64,000 bases of DNA from Rhodothalassium salexigens DSM 2132 (GTDB lineage: Bacteria; Pseudomonadota; Alphaproteobacteria; Sphingomonadales; Rhodothalassiaceae), in contig NZ_SLXO01000012.1 of assembly GCF_004341375.1 (NCBI RefSeq), forward strand, positions 1 to 64,000, read 5' to 3'. The notes below the pieces were generated by a model. That model did no database searches and was not told the origin of the DNA. It saw nothing but the letters and a program-made list of their open reading frames with translations. Below, in pieces: positions 1-8,522 of this stretch (position 1 is its first letter; each line of letters begins with the position of its first letter). The position numbers and the translations under genes are program-made.

Positions 1-62
1 CCCTCCATCCAGCAGACCGTCGCCAGTGGCGGCCGGAGCATGTTATCAACCGAAATACTCAC
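1..62 (-). CDS. Partial gene (5' end only) downstream of ABC transporter
   Basis: A reading frame starting at GTG (62-60), or at an in-frame ATG at 41-39, stays open to the left edge. A purine-rich AGAGG lies directly before the GTG. It follows the ABC transporter stop codon at 93 on the same strand by about 30 bases, so the two are probably one operon. Half-size siderophore-type ABC transporters often come as adjacent pairs, so a second half-transporter is a reasonable guess, but only about 20 codons are visible and the product cannot be named. Confidence 0.35.
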   Translation of the reverse strand, partial: MSISVDNMLRPPLATVCWME

Positions 63-92
63 CCTCTGAACGGATCGGCTTCAGGGGGAAGG

Positions 93-1910
93 TCAGAGGC
101 TGCGTGCTTCGGTATAATCCCGCCACATCCGCGTATAGAGGCCGTCCGTTTTGAGAAGATCATCATGGCGCCCCCGTTCGATGAGGCGCCCATCCTTCAT
201 GACGAGAATCTGGTCGGCCGACGCGATCGTGTGCAGCCGGTGAGCGACAACGATTAGGGTCCGGCCTTTTGTCAATTCGCCGATAGCCTCCTGGATGGCC
301 GCCTCGTTGTCCGGATCGGCGAAGGCGGTCGCTTCGTCGAGAATGACGACCGGCGCGTTCTTGAGAAGCGCACGGGCGATCGCGAGACGCTGGCGTTCGC
401 CGCCGGAAAGAGCCGCGCCATGCTCGCCCAGCATGGTGTCGTAACCATTCGGCAGCTTGCTGATGAACTCATGGGCGCGCGCCGCGCGGGCGGCCGCCTC
501 GACCTCTTCATCGCTCGCTTGCGGGTTCCCGAAGCGAATATTGGCCGCGATCGTGTCGGAAAACAGGAATGTATTCTGGAAGACGAAGGCGACCGTATCC
601 ATGAGCTGGTCGAGCCCGATGTCGCGTACATCGACACCGCCCAGCATGACCCGTCCCATGCGCACGTCCCAGAAGCGCGGAACGAGGCTGGCGACTGTGC
701 TCTTGCCAGAGCCGGACGGGCCAACCAGGGCGGTGATCTTGCCTGTGCGCGCGGTGAAGCTCACGCCATGCAAGACATCATGATCGCTATAGCCGAAGGA
801 GACGCTCTCGAAGGCGATGTCGTAATGCGGAAAATCAACGCGGCGACCGGTGTCGGACTGGGCGGGCGTCTGCAGAAGCTCCGCAACGATGGTCGATCCC
901 ATGCTGATATGAGCGAGCGTGTGAAACTGGTTGAACAGTTTTAACAGAGGCTGGCTGTAATTGGCGCCGAGCAGCATGAAAAACAGCAGGGTTGCCAAGC
1001 TGAGCGTGCCGGTCTGCAACAGGAGGAGCCCGACTGGCAGGATAAAGACGATATTGGTGAGAACCAGTGTGTAAAAACTGCCACCGAGTGGGATGTAATA
1101 GCGCCCCCATTCTGTTTCGATATCGGCGTAATCGCGCACAGCCTTGCTGGTTTCGGCAAGGCTTTCGCCGGTCCGATTGAAAATTTTCACCACTGGCATG
1201 CCGGCGAGGTATTCAACGATGGAGGCGTTCATCCGCGTGGCTGCCTCCTGATAGGCGCTGGCACGCTTGCCGCTGTGGGTCATGGCCATGGTAAGGAGGA
1301 CGAAGGACACCGGCGTTACAAAGATCGCGGCGAGCGCCATGCGCCAGTCGACAGCGAACAGCCACACTGAGACCGCGAGCCATGTCGACAACGCGCTCAC
1401 CCCTTCCGGCACCCCATGGGCGACGATGGTTTCGAGCTTCTCCGGCTCGTCGATGACGAGTTTGCGCGCATCGCCGCTCTTGCGGGTCATGAAATAGCCG
1501 AGCGGCAGACGCGCCATATGCCGGGCGATGTCGAGGCGCAGTCGGTAGATCGCATCAAAAGCGACGATGTGAGAGAGGGCCATCGCAACGCCGAGTGCGG
1601 CGTAGCCGATGACCACCCCGCCTAACGCCGCCAGCGCGTGGAGGCCCGCAAATGGCCAGGTTAGCGCGCCGCCGATCGCTGCATCGAGGACGCGATAGAC
1701 CGCCCAGACCGGAACCAGTTCACAGGCCGTGGCGAGCGTTGCGAGTAGGATCGAGGCGCCCATCTTGAGCCTGGAGGCGCTGAGATAGCCGCCGATGAGG
1801 CGTAGACTGGCCAGATAATCGGGGCCGTCGTTCTCCGCCGTTGCAGCGGGTGGCGAATTTGATCCGTGAACGTCGGTTCGATCAGTATCGTCTGTGATCG
1901 TTGCATTCAT
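93..1910 (-). CDS. Half-size ABC transporter, membrane domain fused to ATPase
   Basis: 605-residue inner-membrane transporter with an N-terminal six-helix type 1 exporter-fold domain (about residues 35-330) and a C-terminal nucleotide-binding domain (about 360-600). The ATPase shows Walker A GPSGSGKST, signature LSGGERQR, Walker B VVILDEA and the H-loop VVAHRL, so it should be active as a homo- or heterodimer. An upstream TTG in frame exists (1916), but ATG at 1910 is preferred. A Fur-like box lies 30 bases upstream, and the layout resembles iron-siderophore half-transporters of the IrtAB/YbtPQ type. That substrate is inference; a lipid or drug exporter would have the same fold. Confidence 0.9.
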   Translation of the reverse strand: MNATITDDTDRTDVHGSNSPPAATAENDGPDYLASLRLIGGYLSASRLKMGASILLATLATACELVPVWAVYRVLDAAIGGALTWPFAGLHALAALGGVVIGYAALGVAMALSHIVAFDAIYRLRLDIARHMARLPLGYFMTRKSGDARKLVIDEPEKLETIVAHGVPEGVSALSTWLAVSVWLFAVDWRMALAAIFVTPVSFVLLTMAMTHSGKRASAYQEAATRMNASIVEYLAGMPVVKIFNRTGESLAETSKAVRDYADIETEWGRYYIPLGGSFYTLVLTNIVFILPVGLLLLQTGTLSLATLLFFMLLGANYSQPLLKLFNQFHTLAHISMGSTIVAELLQTPAQSDTGRRVDFPHYDIAFESVSFGYSDHDVLHGVSFTARTGKITALVGPSGSGKSTVASLVPRFWDVRMGRVMLGGVDVRDIGLDQLMDTVAFVFQNTFLFSDTIAANIRFGNPQASDEEVEAAARAARAHEFISKLPNGYDTMLGEHGAALSGGERQRLAIARALLKNAPVVILDEATAFADPDNEAAIQEAIGELTKGRTLIVVAHRLHTIASADQILVMKDGRLIERGRHDDLLKTDGLYTRMWRDYTEARSL

Positions 1911-1939
1911 GACCAAACATCCAGCGATTCAGGTAAGAA

Positions 1940-1954
1940 TGACATGCATTATCA
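1940..1954. promoter_or_regulatory. Fur-like box before ABC transporter
   Basis: TGACATGCATTATCA read on the plus strand; on the minus strand it begins with a perfect TGATAAT half-site, and the other half matches 4 of 7 positions of the 7-1-7 Fur consensus. It lies 30 bases upstream of the minus-strand ABC gene start, in a suitable operator position, and suggests iron-repressed expression. Confidence 0.55.
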
Positions 1955-2228
1955 TTTCTGGGGCCATTTAGCAACACCATATTGCAAAATGTTTGTCGCA
2001 CGTATGAGCGCGGCGCGCGACGCTTACAGGTGCTTTAGACGTCGGATCGGTTTCGACAGACCGCACCAAAGATCTACCAGCCAGCGGGTCTCAAGCTCGA
2101 AACGGCAGCCCAGGCCGAGGCATGGGCCGCCGCATTCGAGGGTTGGCTTGCTAGGGTCAGGCCCCATAAACGGGCTTCGCCTGCGGCTTCAGATGCGATC
2201 CGAGCTCCCTGGAAGGGAACTCGTCGTA

Positions 2229-2315
2229 TGGCATTTCGCCACGAGATACGGCCGCTTGGCCGTCAACTTCCTCGCTGCCGTCCAGATTGCCGCATTCGTC
2301 CGCTACTGGTTATGA
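2229..2315 (+). pseudogene. Transposase C-terminal remnant (IS5-like)
   Basis: The frame ends with HFATRYGRLAVNFLAAVQ followed by a hydrophobic tail and stop, matching the typical C-terminal pattern of IS5-group DDE transposases (ATRYDKLAxNFLAxVxLA). Nothing upstream in this frame continues the transposase, and no inverted repeats were recognised, so it is a decayed or truncated insertion-sequence end. Identification rests on recalled family pattern only. Confidence 0.5.
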
Positions 2316-2378
2316 GTCTGGAGCCTAAAAGGTGAGCGGAAAATTTTTGTTCAGCAGTGTTCAAAAATTGCATAATTT

Positions 2379-3143
2379 ATGTGGGGGCAATTGAGCAAGG
2401 TGAGCGATCGGTGGGCTGTTGAATTGAACGGTTCGGAAGTGGGTAAGAGGAAGTGGTGTCAGAAGCTAAAAGAACCTTTCTTCCATTATGTCGATAAGAT
2501 TGAAGATTCTCACGGTAAATATTTGGTTCTTCGGTCTTCTGGTTTCGATGATTTGGTGGATTCGAAAGACGTCCATCAGGCGGCTAAGGATTTGTTTGGT
2601 GCGGTGAACGCCGTGGTGGGGACCTCCGGGAGTATCAATCTCGTCACCGTTGGCGCGGTGGTGGAGTTTGTCTCGGACGGCCCGCCCATTAGAAAATATT
2701 TCTTAGAAGCAGCTGGGATCACGATGTCAGCGAGCCTCGGATGTGCCGAGTTTTCGGTGAAAGACGCGCAGGGCAATGTGGTTGAGCCGCTTGCCAAGCC
2801 TTCTACGGCTCAGCTTTGGTTGCGTGCTGGGGATTTGGATCGTGATATCCGCAGTGCCCAGCGCTACTTGGGGGGTGAGCCCGACTGGTTCGAACTGTAC
2901 ATGGCTCATGAGGCTCTGAAAGAAAAAGAGCCAAGAATTTGTGCGACAAAAAGCGGTTCGCCAAAAAGCGGCATATCACAAAAGGAAATACGTCTTTTTA
3001 AGAGGACAGCGAATGGTGCGCGGCATCACCCGAATGATAAACATAGACCGCCTGAGTGTCCGATGGCGTTGGGTGAGGCCCGCAAGCTAATGTATCGGCG
3101 GATTTCAAAGGTTATTGACTATACTATTAAGAGGGACCTGTAG
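2379..3143 (+). CDS. Hypothetical protein, AT-rich island gene
   Basis: A 254-residue soluble protein without signal peptide or membrane segment; I do not recognise a named family. The C-terminal part is basic and contains HHPNDKHRPPECPM, a conserved-looking stretch with possible metal-ligand His/Cys. Base composition is visibly lower in GC than any neighbour, and codon use (for example TTT, AAA, GAT) differs, so recent acquisition is likely; a transposase remnant lies just upstream. The start is uncertain: ATG at 2379 has little room for a ribosome site, while GTG at 2400 follows an AAGG. Confidence 0.6.
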   Translation: MWGQLSKVSDRWAVELNGSEVGKRKWCQKLKEPFFHYVDKIEDSHGKYLVLRSSGFDDLVDSKDVHQAAKDLFGAVNAVVGTSGSINLVTVGAVVEFVSDGPPIRKYFLEAAGITMSASLGCAEFSVKDAQGNVVEPLAKPSTAQLWLRAGDLDRDIRSAQRYLGGEPDWFELYMAHEALKEKEPRICATKSGSPKSGISQKEIRLFKRTANGARHHPNDKHRPPECPMALGEARKLMYRRISKVIDYTIKRDL

Positions 3144-3283
3144 ATTGTTTTTGCGGGTGGTTTTGGCGTGGCGCCGTCGGTTGCGATGCCAGGCGGGCAG
3201 TGTTGCGCCGCCATGCGGGATCGGCGGGGCTCGACCGGACGGGCGCGCTTGCGTGCGGCGGCGTTTGGCGGCATGGAAGGGGC

Positions 3284-3724
3284 ATGACCCAAGCCGATGC
3301 TTCTCCTACCGCAGCGGCGGCGTCCTGGTCGGCGGCCCGGGCGCCGGGGGCGGACGTGTTCGCCGCCCTCGCCGAGGCCGCCGTGGCGTCGATCCCCGAG
3401 CCGTTGCGCGGCTATCTGGGCGATATCGCCTTCCGCGTCGCCGAGTTTCCCGACGAGGACGTGATCCGCGACCTGGACCTCGACAGCCCGTTCGACATCC
3501 TCGGCCTCTATCAAGGCATCAGCCTGGCCGAGAAGAGCAACTTCGACAGCGGCGCGCTGCCCGACACCATCACCCTCTACCGGCGCCCGATCCTCGACGT
3601 CTGGGCCGAGGGCGAAGAGACGCTCGGCGATCTGATCACCCATGTGCTGATCCACGAGGTGGGCCACCATTTCGGCCTCTCCGACGCCGACATGGAGGCG
3701 CTTGAAGCCGCCGCCGACGGTTGA
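3284..3724 (+). CDS. Zincin-like metallopeptidase family protein
   Basis: 146-residue cytoplasmic protein. The HExxH zinc motif is seen as HEVGHHFG near the C-terminus, in the setting ITHVLIHEVGHHFGLSD that is typical of the small bacterial metallopeptidase family (DUF1025-like). The preceding segment with ITLYRRPILD is also characteristic. ATG at 3284 is chosen because GGAAGGGG sits at the right distance; the longer in-frame start at 3200 adds a non-conserved low-complexity tail. Substrate unknown. Confidence 0.85.
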   Translation: MTQADASPTAAAASWSAARAPGADVFAALAEAAVASIPEPLRGYLGDIAFRVAEFPDEDVIRDLDLDSPFDILGLYQGISLAEKSNFDSGALPDTITLYRRPILDVWAEGEETLGDLITHVLIHEVGHHFGLSDADMEALEAAADG

Positions 3725-3758
3725 TGCCGGGCCATGGCGCCGGGCCGCCGCGTCGTGG

Positions 3759-3788
3759 CCCACAGCGTCATTGCCCACAGCGTCATTG
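3759..3788. repeat. Two perfect tandem 15-bp copies
   Basis: CCCACAGCGTCATTG occurs twice in direct contact (3759-3773 and 3774-3788) between the convergent metallopeptidase and phosphatase genes, with a partial third copy after it. It is probably a slipped-strand duplication. Confidence 0.8.
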
Positions 3789-3798
3789 CTCACGGGCC

Positions 3799-4497
3799 TC
3801 AGGCGCGCTGGAACGGCGCCTCGGCGCGGGCGGTGAGGCCGTCGAGGGTGTCGAGCGTCAGCGCACCGCCCGAGACGGCGCCGGTGTCGATGAACAGCGC
3901 GGTGCCGAGCCGCCTTGGCGCCGGCAGTCGCGTGTGGCCGTGCACGGTGGCGCGCACGCCGCCCGTGCGCTGCGCCACGCCTGCGCGCAGCACGCTGCGG
4001 CCCCACAAGGCTTCCTGCGCCGCGTCGCCTTGGGCGTCGAGGGCGGCGTCGATCTGCGCCCAATGGGCCACCGGGCATTGCGCGTGGGTCACGCCCACCG
4101 GCGGCCCGCCGTCCGGTTGTGCCACGCTCAGCGCCACCGGCAGGGCGGCGGCGCGGGCGTGGGCGGCCGCCAGCGTCTGCGGTGCGGCGTCGAGCGCCCA
4201 ATCGCCGCCATTGGCCAGCCACAAAGACCAGTCGCCGCCGTCGAGCGCGTCGAGCAGCATCTGTTCGTGATTGCCGCGCACCGCCCACATCCATGGCTGA
4301 TCCACCAGCGCCAGACACGCCGCCGACGCCGGGCCGCGATCGACCAGGTCGCCGACGCTGATCAGCCGGTCGCGGGCCGGGTCGAAGTCGTGGGCGTCGA
4401 GCGCGGCATCAAGCCGATCCTTCAGCCCGTGCAGGTCGCCGACGAAGAAATCGCGGCCGTCGGTGTTGGCGGGCAGGACGAGATGTTTCATGGTCAT
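3799..4497 (-). CDS. PPP-family metallophosphoesterase
   Basis: 232-residue phosphoesterase with the full PPP signature in order: GDLHG (near residue 20), GDLVDRGP, GNHEQM and, near the C-terminus, HGHT. These residues bind a di-metal centre used to hydrolyse phosphoserine/threonine or diadenosine polyphosphates, so it is either a small Ser/Thr phosphatase or an ApaH/PrpE-like Ap4A hydrolase; sequence alone does not decide. ATG at 4497 or 4491 are both possible starts. The next gene, the helicase, is divergent with 62 bases between. Confidence 0.88.
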   Translation of the reverse strand: MTMKHLVLPANTDGRDFFVGDLHGLKDRLDAALDAHDFDPARDRLISVGDLVDRGPASAACLALVDQPWMWAVRGNHEQMLLDALDGGDWSLWLANGGDWALDAAPQTLAAAHARAAALPVALSVAQPDGGPPVGVTHAQCPVAHWAQIDAALDAQGDAAQEALWGRSVLRAGVAQRTGGVRATVHGHTRLPAPRRLGTALFIDTGAVSGGALTLDTLDGLTARAEAPFQRA

Positions 4498-4559
4498 AGG
4501 ATGATCCTGCCACGCCTGGGCGGTCTTGTTCAACGTTTGTTCCCAGTTTAGAAGAAGCC

Positions 4560-7310
4560 ATGGCCGAGACCATCGCCCAATTCGCCGCGCCCGGCGGCCT
4601 GATCGACCGCACGCCGGTGCTTGTCGCCGGCGCCGGGCGCGCCGTGGTGCTGGCCGGCGACGGCCGGGTCGAGCGGCTCGACGCCGACGCAGCAGCCGCC
4701 CGGCTGGCCGAGGCGGTGCATCTGTTGTGCAACGCCCCAGCGGTGGGCCGGCGGCTGGGGCTGAGCCCGGGCCAGGCGCTCGACGTGCTGGAACTGTTCG
4801 CTTTCGTCCGCCCGGCGCGCTTCTGCCTGCCCACACCGGTGGGCTTGGCGCGCGCCCTGTCGCTCGACGACCCCGGCCCCGACCTCGAAGCCCAGGCGCA
4901 CGCGGTGCGTGCCGCCGCCCGGGCGCTGATGGCCGAGCTGGCCGAGCCGGGCTATGGCTTTCGCGCCGGCGCGGCCGATGTGGGCATGATGATGGCGCGC
5001 GGCGGCTGGCCCTGGGGGGCGCCGGTGTTGGGGGCCTTGGGCGAGACCGGCGGCGGCCGGGCCGGGCTCGCGGTCTGGTCGGCGCTGCCCGAATGGGAAG
5101 AGGGCGCGCCGCCGCCACGGCCGGGCGACGACCCGGTGGCCGGGGCCGAGGCGCTGGACCGGCTGGCCGCGCTGTTGGGCGACGGTGCCGAGCCGCGCGA
5201 GACCCAGCGCGACTATGCGCGCACCGCCGCCATGGTGTTCACGCCGCGGCACAGCGAGCAGGCGCCCAATCTGGTGCTGGCCGAGGCCGGCACCGGCACC
5301 GGCAAGACGCTCGGCTATATTGCGCCGGCGTCCCTGTGGGCCGAGCGCAACGAGGGCACGGTGTGGCTGTCCACCTACACCAAGAACCTGCAGCGCCAGT
5401 TGGACCAGGAGCTCGACCGGCTCTATCCCGACCGCCGGGACAAGGCGGCCAATGCGGTAATCCGCAAGGGGCGCGAGAACTATCTGTGCCTGCTGAACCT
5501 GGAAGAGACCGCCAACGCGGTTCTGGCGCGCGGGTCCGAGCCCGTGGCCGGGCGCGATAAGGTGTTGATCGGGCTGGTCATGCGCTGGGCCCGGTTCACC
5601 CGCGACGGCGACATGATCGGCGGCGATTTTCCGTCCTGGCTCGGCGCCCATTTCGGCCCCGGCCGGGTCGCCGGGCTGACCGACCGACGCGGCGAATGCC
5701 TCTATGCGGCGTGCAGCCACTATCGCAAATGCTTTATCGAGCGGGTCACCCGGCGGGCGCGCCGGGCCCGGCTGGTGGTCGGCAACCACGCCCTGGTGAT
5801 GGCCCAGGCGGTGCGCCGCGCCGGCGATCCCGACGCGCCGCGCCGGCTGGTGTTCGACGAGGGCCACCACCTGTTCGACGCCGCCGACAGCGCCTTTTCG
5901 GGCCACCTGTCGGGGCTCGAAGGCGCCGACCTGCGGCGTTGGGTGCGCGGCCGCGAGGGCCGGTCGACCAGCCGCACGCGCGGGCTGTCGGCGCGGATCG
6001 CCGAACTGGTCGGCGCCGACGCCGAGGCCGGCCCGCTGCTCACCGAAGTGATCGCGGCGGCCGGCGTGCTGCCGGGCGAGGGCTGGCTGACCCGGGTCGC
6101 CAACGCCCAGCCGCAGGGGCCTTATGAGCGGTTTTTGACCCACGCCCGCGCCCAGGTGATGGCCCGCGCGCCCGAAGCGCGCAGCGGCTTCAGCCTGGAG
6201 GCGACGCTCAACACCCCGATCGAGGGGCTGGTGGACGCCGCCGCCGACCTTGGCGTGGCCCTCGACGATCTGGCCAAGCCCCTGGCCGCCCTTGCCAATC
6301 GCTTGATCCGTCTGCTCGACGAGGAGGCCGAGACGTTGGACACGCCGGCGCGCGGGCGCCTGGACGCCGCGGCGCGGGCGCTGCAGCAGCGGCGCGAGAC
6401 GGTGGTCGCCTGGCAGCAGATGCTCGAAGCGGTCGGCGGCACCACGCCGGCGGCGTTCGTCGACTGGGTGGCGGTGGAGCGGCTGGGCGGGCGCGAGCGC
6501 GACGTGGGCCTGCACCGCCATTGGGTCGACCCCAGCCAACCGTTCGCCGAGGCGGTGCTGGAGCCCGCCCATGGGGCGCTGATCACCTCGGCGACGCTGC
6601 GCGACGGTGCCGCCGAGGACGACGACTGGCGCTCGGCCGAGGTGCGCACCGGGGCCGCCCACATGGTCTTGCCGGGCGAACGGCTGTCGGTGGCCTCGCC
6701 GTTCGATTATGGCGAGCAGGCGCGGGTGTTCGTGGTCACCGACGTGAACAAGCGCTCGCTGGCCCAGGTGGCCGGTGCCTATCGCGCGCTCATCGAGGCG
6801 GCGGGCGGTGGCGCGCTCGGTCTGTTCACGGCGATCCAGCGGCTGCGTGCGGTCTACGACCAGATCGCCGCCGGGCTCGAAGACGCCGGCCTGCCGCTCT
6901 ATGCCCAGCATGTGGACCCTATGGACCCGGGCACGCTGGTGGACATCTTCCGCGCCGAGATGCGGGCGAGCCTGTTCGGCACCGACGCGTTGCGCGACGG
7001 CGTGGATGTGCCGGGGTCGTCGCTCAAGCTGCTGATCTTCGACCGGGTGCCGTGGCCGCGCCCGACGATCCTGCACCGGGCGCGCAAGGCGGCGTTCGGG
7101 CCGCGCACCTATGACGATCTGCTGGTGCGGCTGCGCCTGCGCCAGGCGTTCGGCCGGCTGATCCGGGCGCGCACCGACCGCGGCGTGTTCGTGCTGTTGG
7201 ACAACCAGGCGCCGAGCCGGTTGATGGCCGGCCTGCCCGACGGTGCCGAGGTGAACCGGGTGGGGCTGGCCGAGGCGGTCGCCGGCGTGCGCGATTTCCT
7301 GGCCCGCTGA
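4560..7310 (+). CDS. ATP-dependent DNA helicase, DinG/Rad3 (XPD-like) family
   Basis: 916-residue superfamily 2 helicase. Walker A EAGTGTGKT is near residue 242 and the DEAH-like box FDEGHH near residue 433. Between them are cysteines fitting the XPD/DinG 4Fe-4S domain: one after ENYL, then ECLYAAC and YRKC. The C-terminal half carries the second RecA domain, with LITSATL and a late RQAFGRLIR motif VI. The family unwinds 5'-3' and acts on R-loops and repair intermediates. This alphaproteobacterial version has a long N-terminal extension of about 230 residues before the helicase core. Confidence 0.92.
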   Translation: MAETIAQFAAPGGLIDRTPVLVAGAGRAVVLAGDGRVERLDADAAAARLAEAVHLLCNAPAVGRRLGLSPGQALDVLELFAFVRPARFCLPTPVGLARALSLDDPGPDLEAQAHAVRAAARALMAELAEPGYGFRAGAADVGMMMARGGWPWGAPVLGALGETGGGRAGLAVWSALPEWEEGAPPPRPGDDPVAGAEALDRLAALLGDGAEPRETQRDYARTAAMVFTPRHSEQAPNLVLAEAGTGTGKTLGYIAPASLWAERNEGTVWLSTYTKNLQRQLDQELDRLYPDRRDKAANAVIRKGRENYLCLLNLEETANAVLARGSEPVAGRDKVLIGLVMRWARFTRDGDMIGGDFPSWLGAHFGPGRVAGLTDRRGECLYAACSHYRKCFIERVTRRARRARLVVGNHALVMAQAVRRAGDPDAPRRLVFDEGHHLFDAADSAFSGHLSGLEGADLRRWVRGREGRSTSRTRGLSARIAELVGADAEAGPLLTEVIAAAGVLPGEGWLTRVANAQPQGPYERFLTHARAQVMARAPEARSGFSLEATLNTPIEGLVDAAADLGVALDDLAKPLAALANRLIRLLDEEAETLDTPARGRLDAAARALQQRRETVVAWQQMLEAVGGTTPAAFVDWVAVERLGGRERDVGLHRHWVDPSQPFAEAVLEPAHGALITSATLRDGAAEDDDWRSAEVRTGAAHMVLPGERLSVASPFDYGEQARVFVVTDVNKRSLAQVAGAYRALIEAAGGGALGLFTAIQRLRAVYDQIAAGLEDAGLPLYAQHVDPMDPGTLVDIFRAEMRASLFGTDALRDGVDVPGSSLKLLIFDRVPWPRPTILHRARKAAFGPRTYDDLLVRLRLRQAFGRLIRARTDRGVFVLLDNQAPSRLMAGLPDGAEVNRVGLAEAVAGVRDFLAR

Positions 7311-7345
7311 CGCCGGGCCTGGGCCGGGGTGCCGGGACGCTGGCC

Positions 7346-7392
7346 GGGGTCAATTACCGGTACCGGAGGCGAGTGACGGGGTCGATTACCGG
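7346..7392. repeat. Imperfect direct repeat in 5' leader
   Basis: GGGGTCAATTACCGG (7346-7360) and GGGGTCGATTACCGG (7378-7392) match at 14 of 15 positions, one start every 32 bases, in the 160-base leader of the following membrane-protein gene. Possible regulator site pair. Confidence 0.4.
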
Positions 7393-7471
7393 GGCGCTGC
7401 CGTACGGAACCGGCTCTTGCCAAGCCGGCGGGGGATGCGTAAGCCAGCCACACGCACAGGCGGAGGGGACC

Positions 7472-7903
7472 ATGACCATCAATTGGGCGTTCATCGGCAA
7501 GGCCATGGGGGTCTATGTGGCGTTGCCCGCCGTCGCGGTCTTCAACGGCGTGATGCGCGACGCGGTCATGCTGCCAGCGCTCGGGCCGCTGGTCGCCAAG
7601 TGGTTGGGCACCGCGACCGGCATCGCCCTTGTCTATCTGGCCATGGCGTTCGGGTTGCGGGTCCTGCGTGAGCCGCGCGGCAGCGCCGACCTGTGGCTGT
7701 TGGGGGCGATCTGGATGGCCCTGACCGTCGGCGTCGAAATCGCCATCGGCGCCCTGTTGGGCATGAGTGCCGCCGAGCAGGGGGCCGCCTATCGGATCTG
7801 GGAAGGTCGCGCCTGGCCGCTCATGCTGGCGGCCATGTTGGTCGGCCCGCGCCTGGTGGGCGCGCGCCCCGGCCAGGCCGGCGCCAAGGCGACAGCGTCA
7901 TGA
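7472..7903 (+). CDS. Four-helix inner-membrane protein, unknown function
   Basis: 143-residue hydrophobic protein with about four predicted membrane helices (around residues 8-30, 40-65, 78-98 and 110-128). No catalytic motif was recognised. ATG at 7472 has GGAGGGG directly upstream; the longer frame from 7373 is not supported. It overlaps the next small gene by four bases (ATGA), so the two are co-translated and probably work together. Confidence 0.65.
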   Translation: MTINWAFIGKAMGVYVALPAVAVFNGVMRDAVMLPALGPLVAKWLGTATGIALVYLAMAFGLRVLREPRGSADLWLLGAIWMALTVGVEIAIGALLGMSAAEQGAAYRIWEGRAWPLMLAAMLVGPRLVGARPGQAGAKATAS

Positions 7904-8091
7904 CCCCGGCGGACCGACCCCCCGAAGACCGCCCGTCCCCGGCATCGGACGGGCGCGACGATGACCCGATCCGCGCCGGCATGCGCGCGGCGCGCAACCG
8001 CCGGCAGGCTGGCAACCCCTGGCTCGGCATCGTCGTCGCGGCGGTGGTGTTCGTGCTGATTTGGGCCGGGTTGAGGGCGCTCGACGGCTGA
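7900..8091 (+). CDS. Small single-span membrane protein
   Basis: 63 residues: a charged, Pro/Asp-rich cytoplasmic N-terminus and one C-terminal membrane helix (WLGIVVAAVVFVLIWAGL). It is translationally coupled to the preceding membrane protein by the ATGA overlap. Function unknown. Confidence 0.6.
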   Translation: MTPADRPPEDRPSPASDGRDDDPIRAGMRAARNRRQAGNPWLGIVVAAVVFVLIWAGLRALDG

Positions 8092-8522
8092 CCGGCGCCT
8101 TTTAAGGCTCGATCCCCTGACCAGGCTTGGCCCCACCGGGGCGGTTGCTTCGCGCCGCGCTGAGGCCGAGCGGCCATCCCCGCGCGCGTGCCGCCCGGTG
8201 CGGCTCGGGCTGGGCCTGGGGGCTTGGCGGCGATTGGCGGGCTGCGCTGCGCTTGGCCCATGGCGGTTGGAGGGACGGCGGGACCGGCGCGGAAGGGACC
8301 CTAGCGTCGGCACGGACCATCGGCCGTGAAGGGGCTGCGGCCTGCCTTGCGCCGGTCCGATCCTGCGCTCTTCCCACGGACCGGGACCGTCGGGGCGGTG
8401 CGCGGGACACGCTCGGTCCGGAGGCATCATCTCTCCGAAATGGAAATTTATTGCAATTCATTTTCATGTGCGTTAGCGGCGGTGATCAGGTCACACAGTC
8501 CCACACATGGAGAATGCGCCCC
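8092..8522. other. Leader region of TonB receptor gene
   Basis: 430 bases with no convincing gene; a frame continuous with the receptor runs through it but has non-coding-like composition. The only structured element seen is the Fur/Zur-like box at 8452-8466 in a short AT-rich patch. No cobalamin-riboswitch core (GCCACTG) was found. Confidence 0.5.
8452..8466. promoter_or_regulatory. Fur-family box before TonB receptor
   Basis: TGCAATTCATTTTCA forms a 7-1-7 dyad with 5 of 7 paired positions and lies in a local AT-rich patch 57 bases before the receptor start. A wider GAAATG...CATTTTC symmetry around it would also fit a Zur site, so metal (iron or zinc) is unresolved. Confidence 0.5.

Larger units (their letters stand above)
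1917..2378. other. Gene-poor stretch with Fur box and transposase remnant
   Basis: This 460-base stretch holds the Fur-like box near its left end and a short transposase 3' remnant near its right end. The plus-strand frame 1866-2315 and the frame through about 2062-2333 do not look like intact genes. The last 50 bases are AT-rich and probably carry the promoter of the next gene (CATAAT at 2371-2376). Confidence 0.5.

Noticed and set aside
1866-2228. Longer gene containing the transposase tail
   Set aside because: Only the last 28 codons look like transposase; the upstream part has no coding character and crosses the ABC gene start and Fur box.
4548-7076. 842-codon minus-strand frame opposite the DinG-type helicase
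   Set aside because: Low-complexity antisense shadow; the helicase motifs lie on the plus strand.
7311-7471. Possible riboswitch in the leader of the membrane-protein pair
   Set aside because: No conserved core of cobalamin, TPP or other known riboswitch seen; only the 15-base direct repeats.
8127-8522. In-frame upstream extension of the TonB receptor
   Set aside because: The extension has no signal peptide or conservation pattern; a good signal peptide and ribosome site fit ATG 8523.
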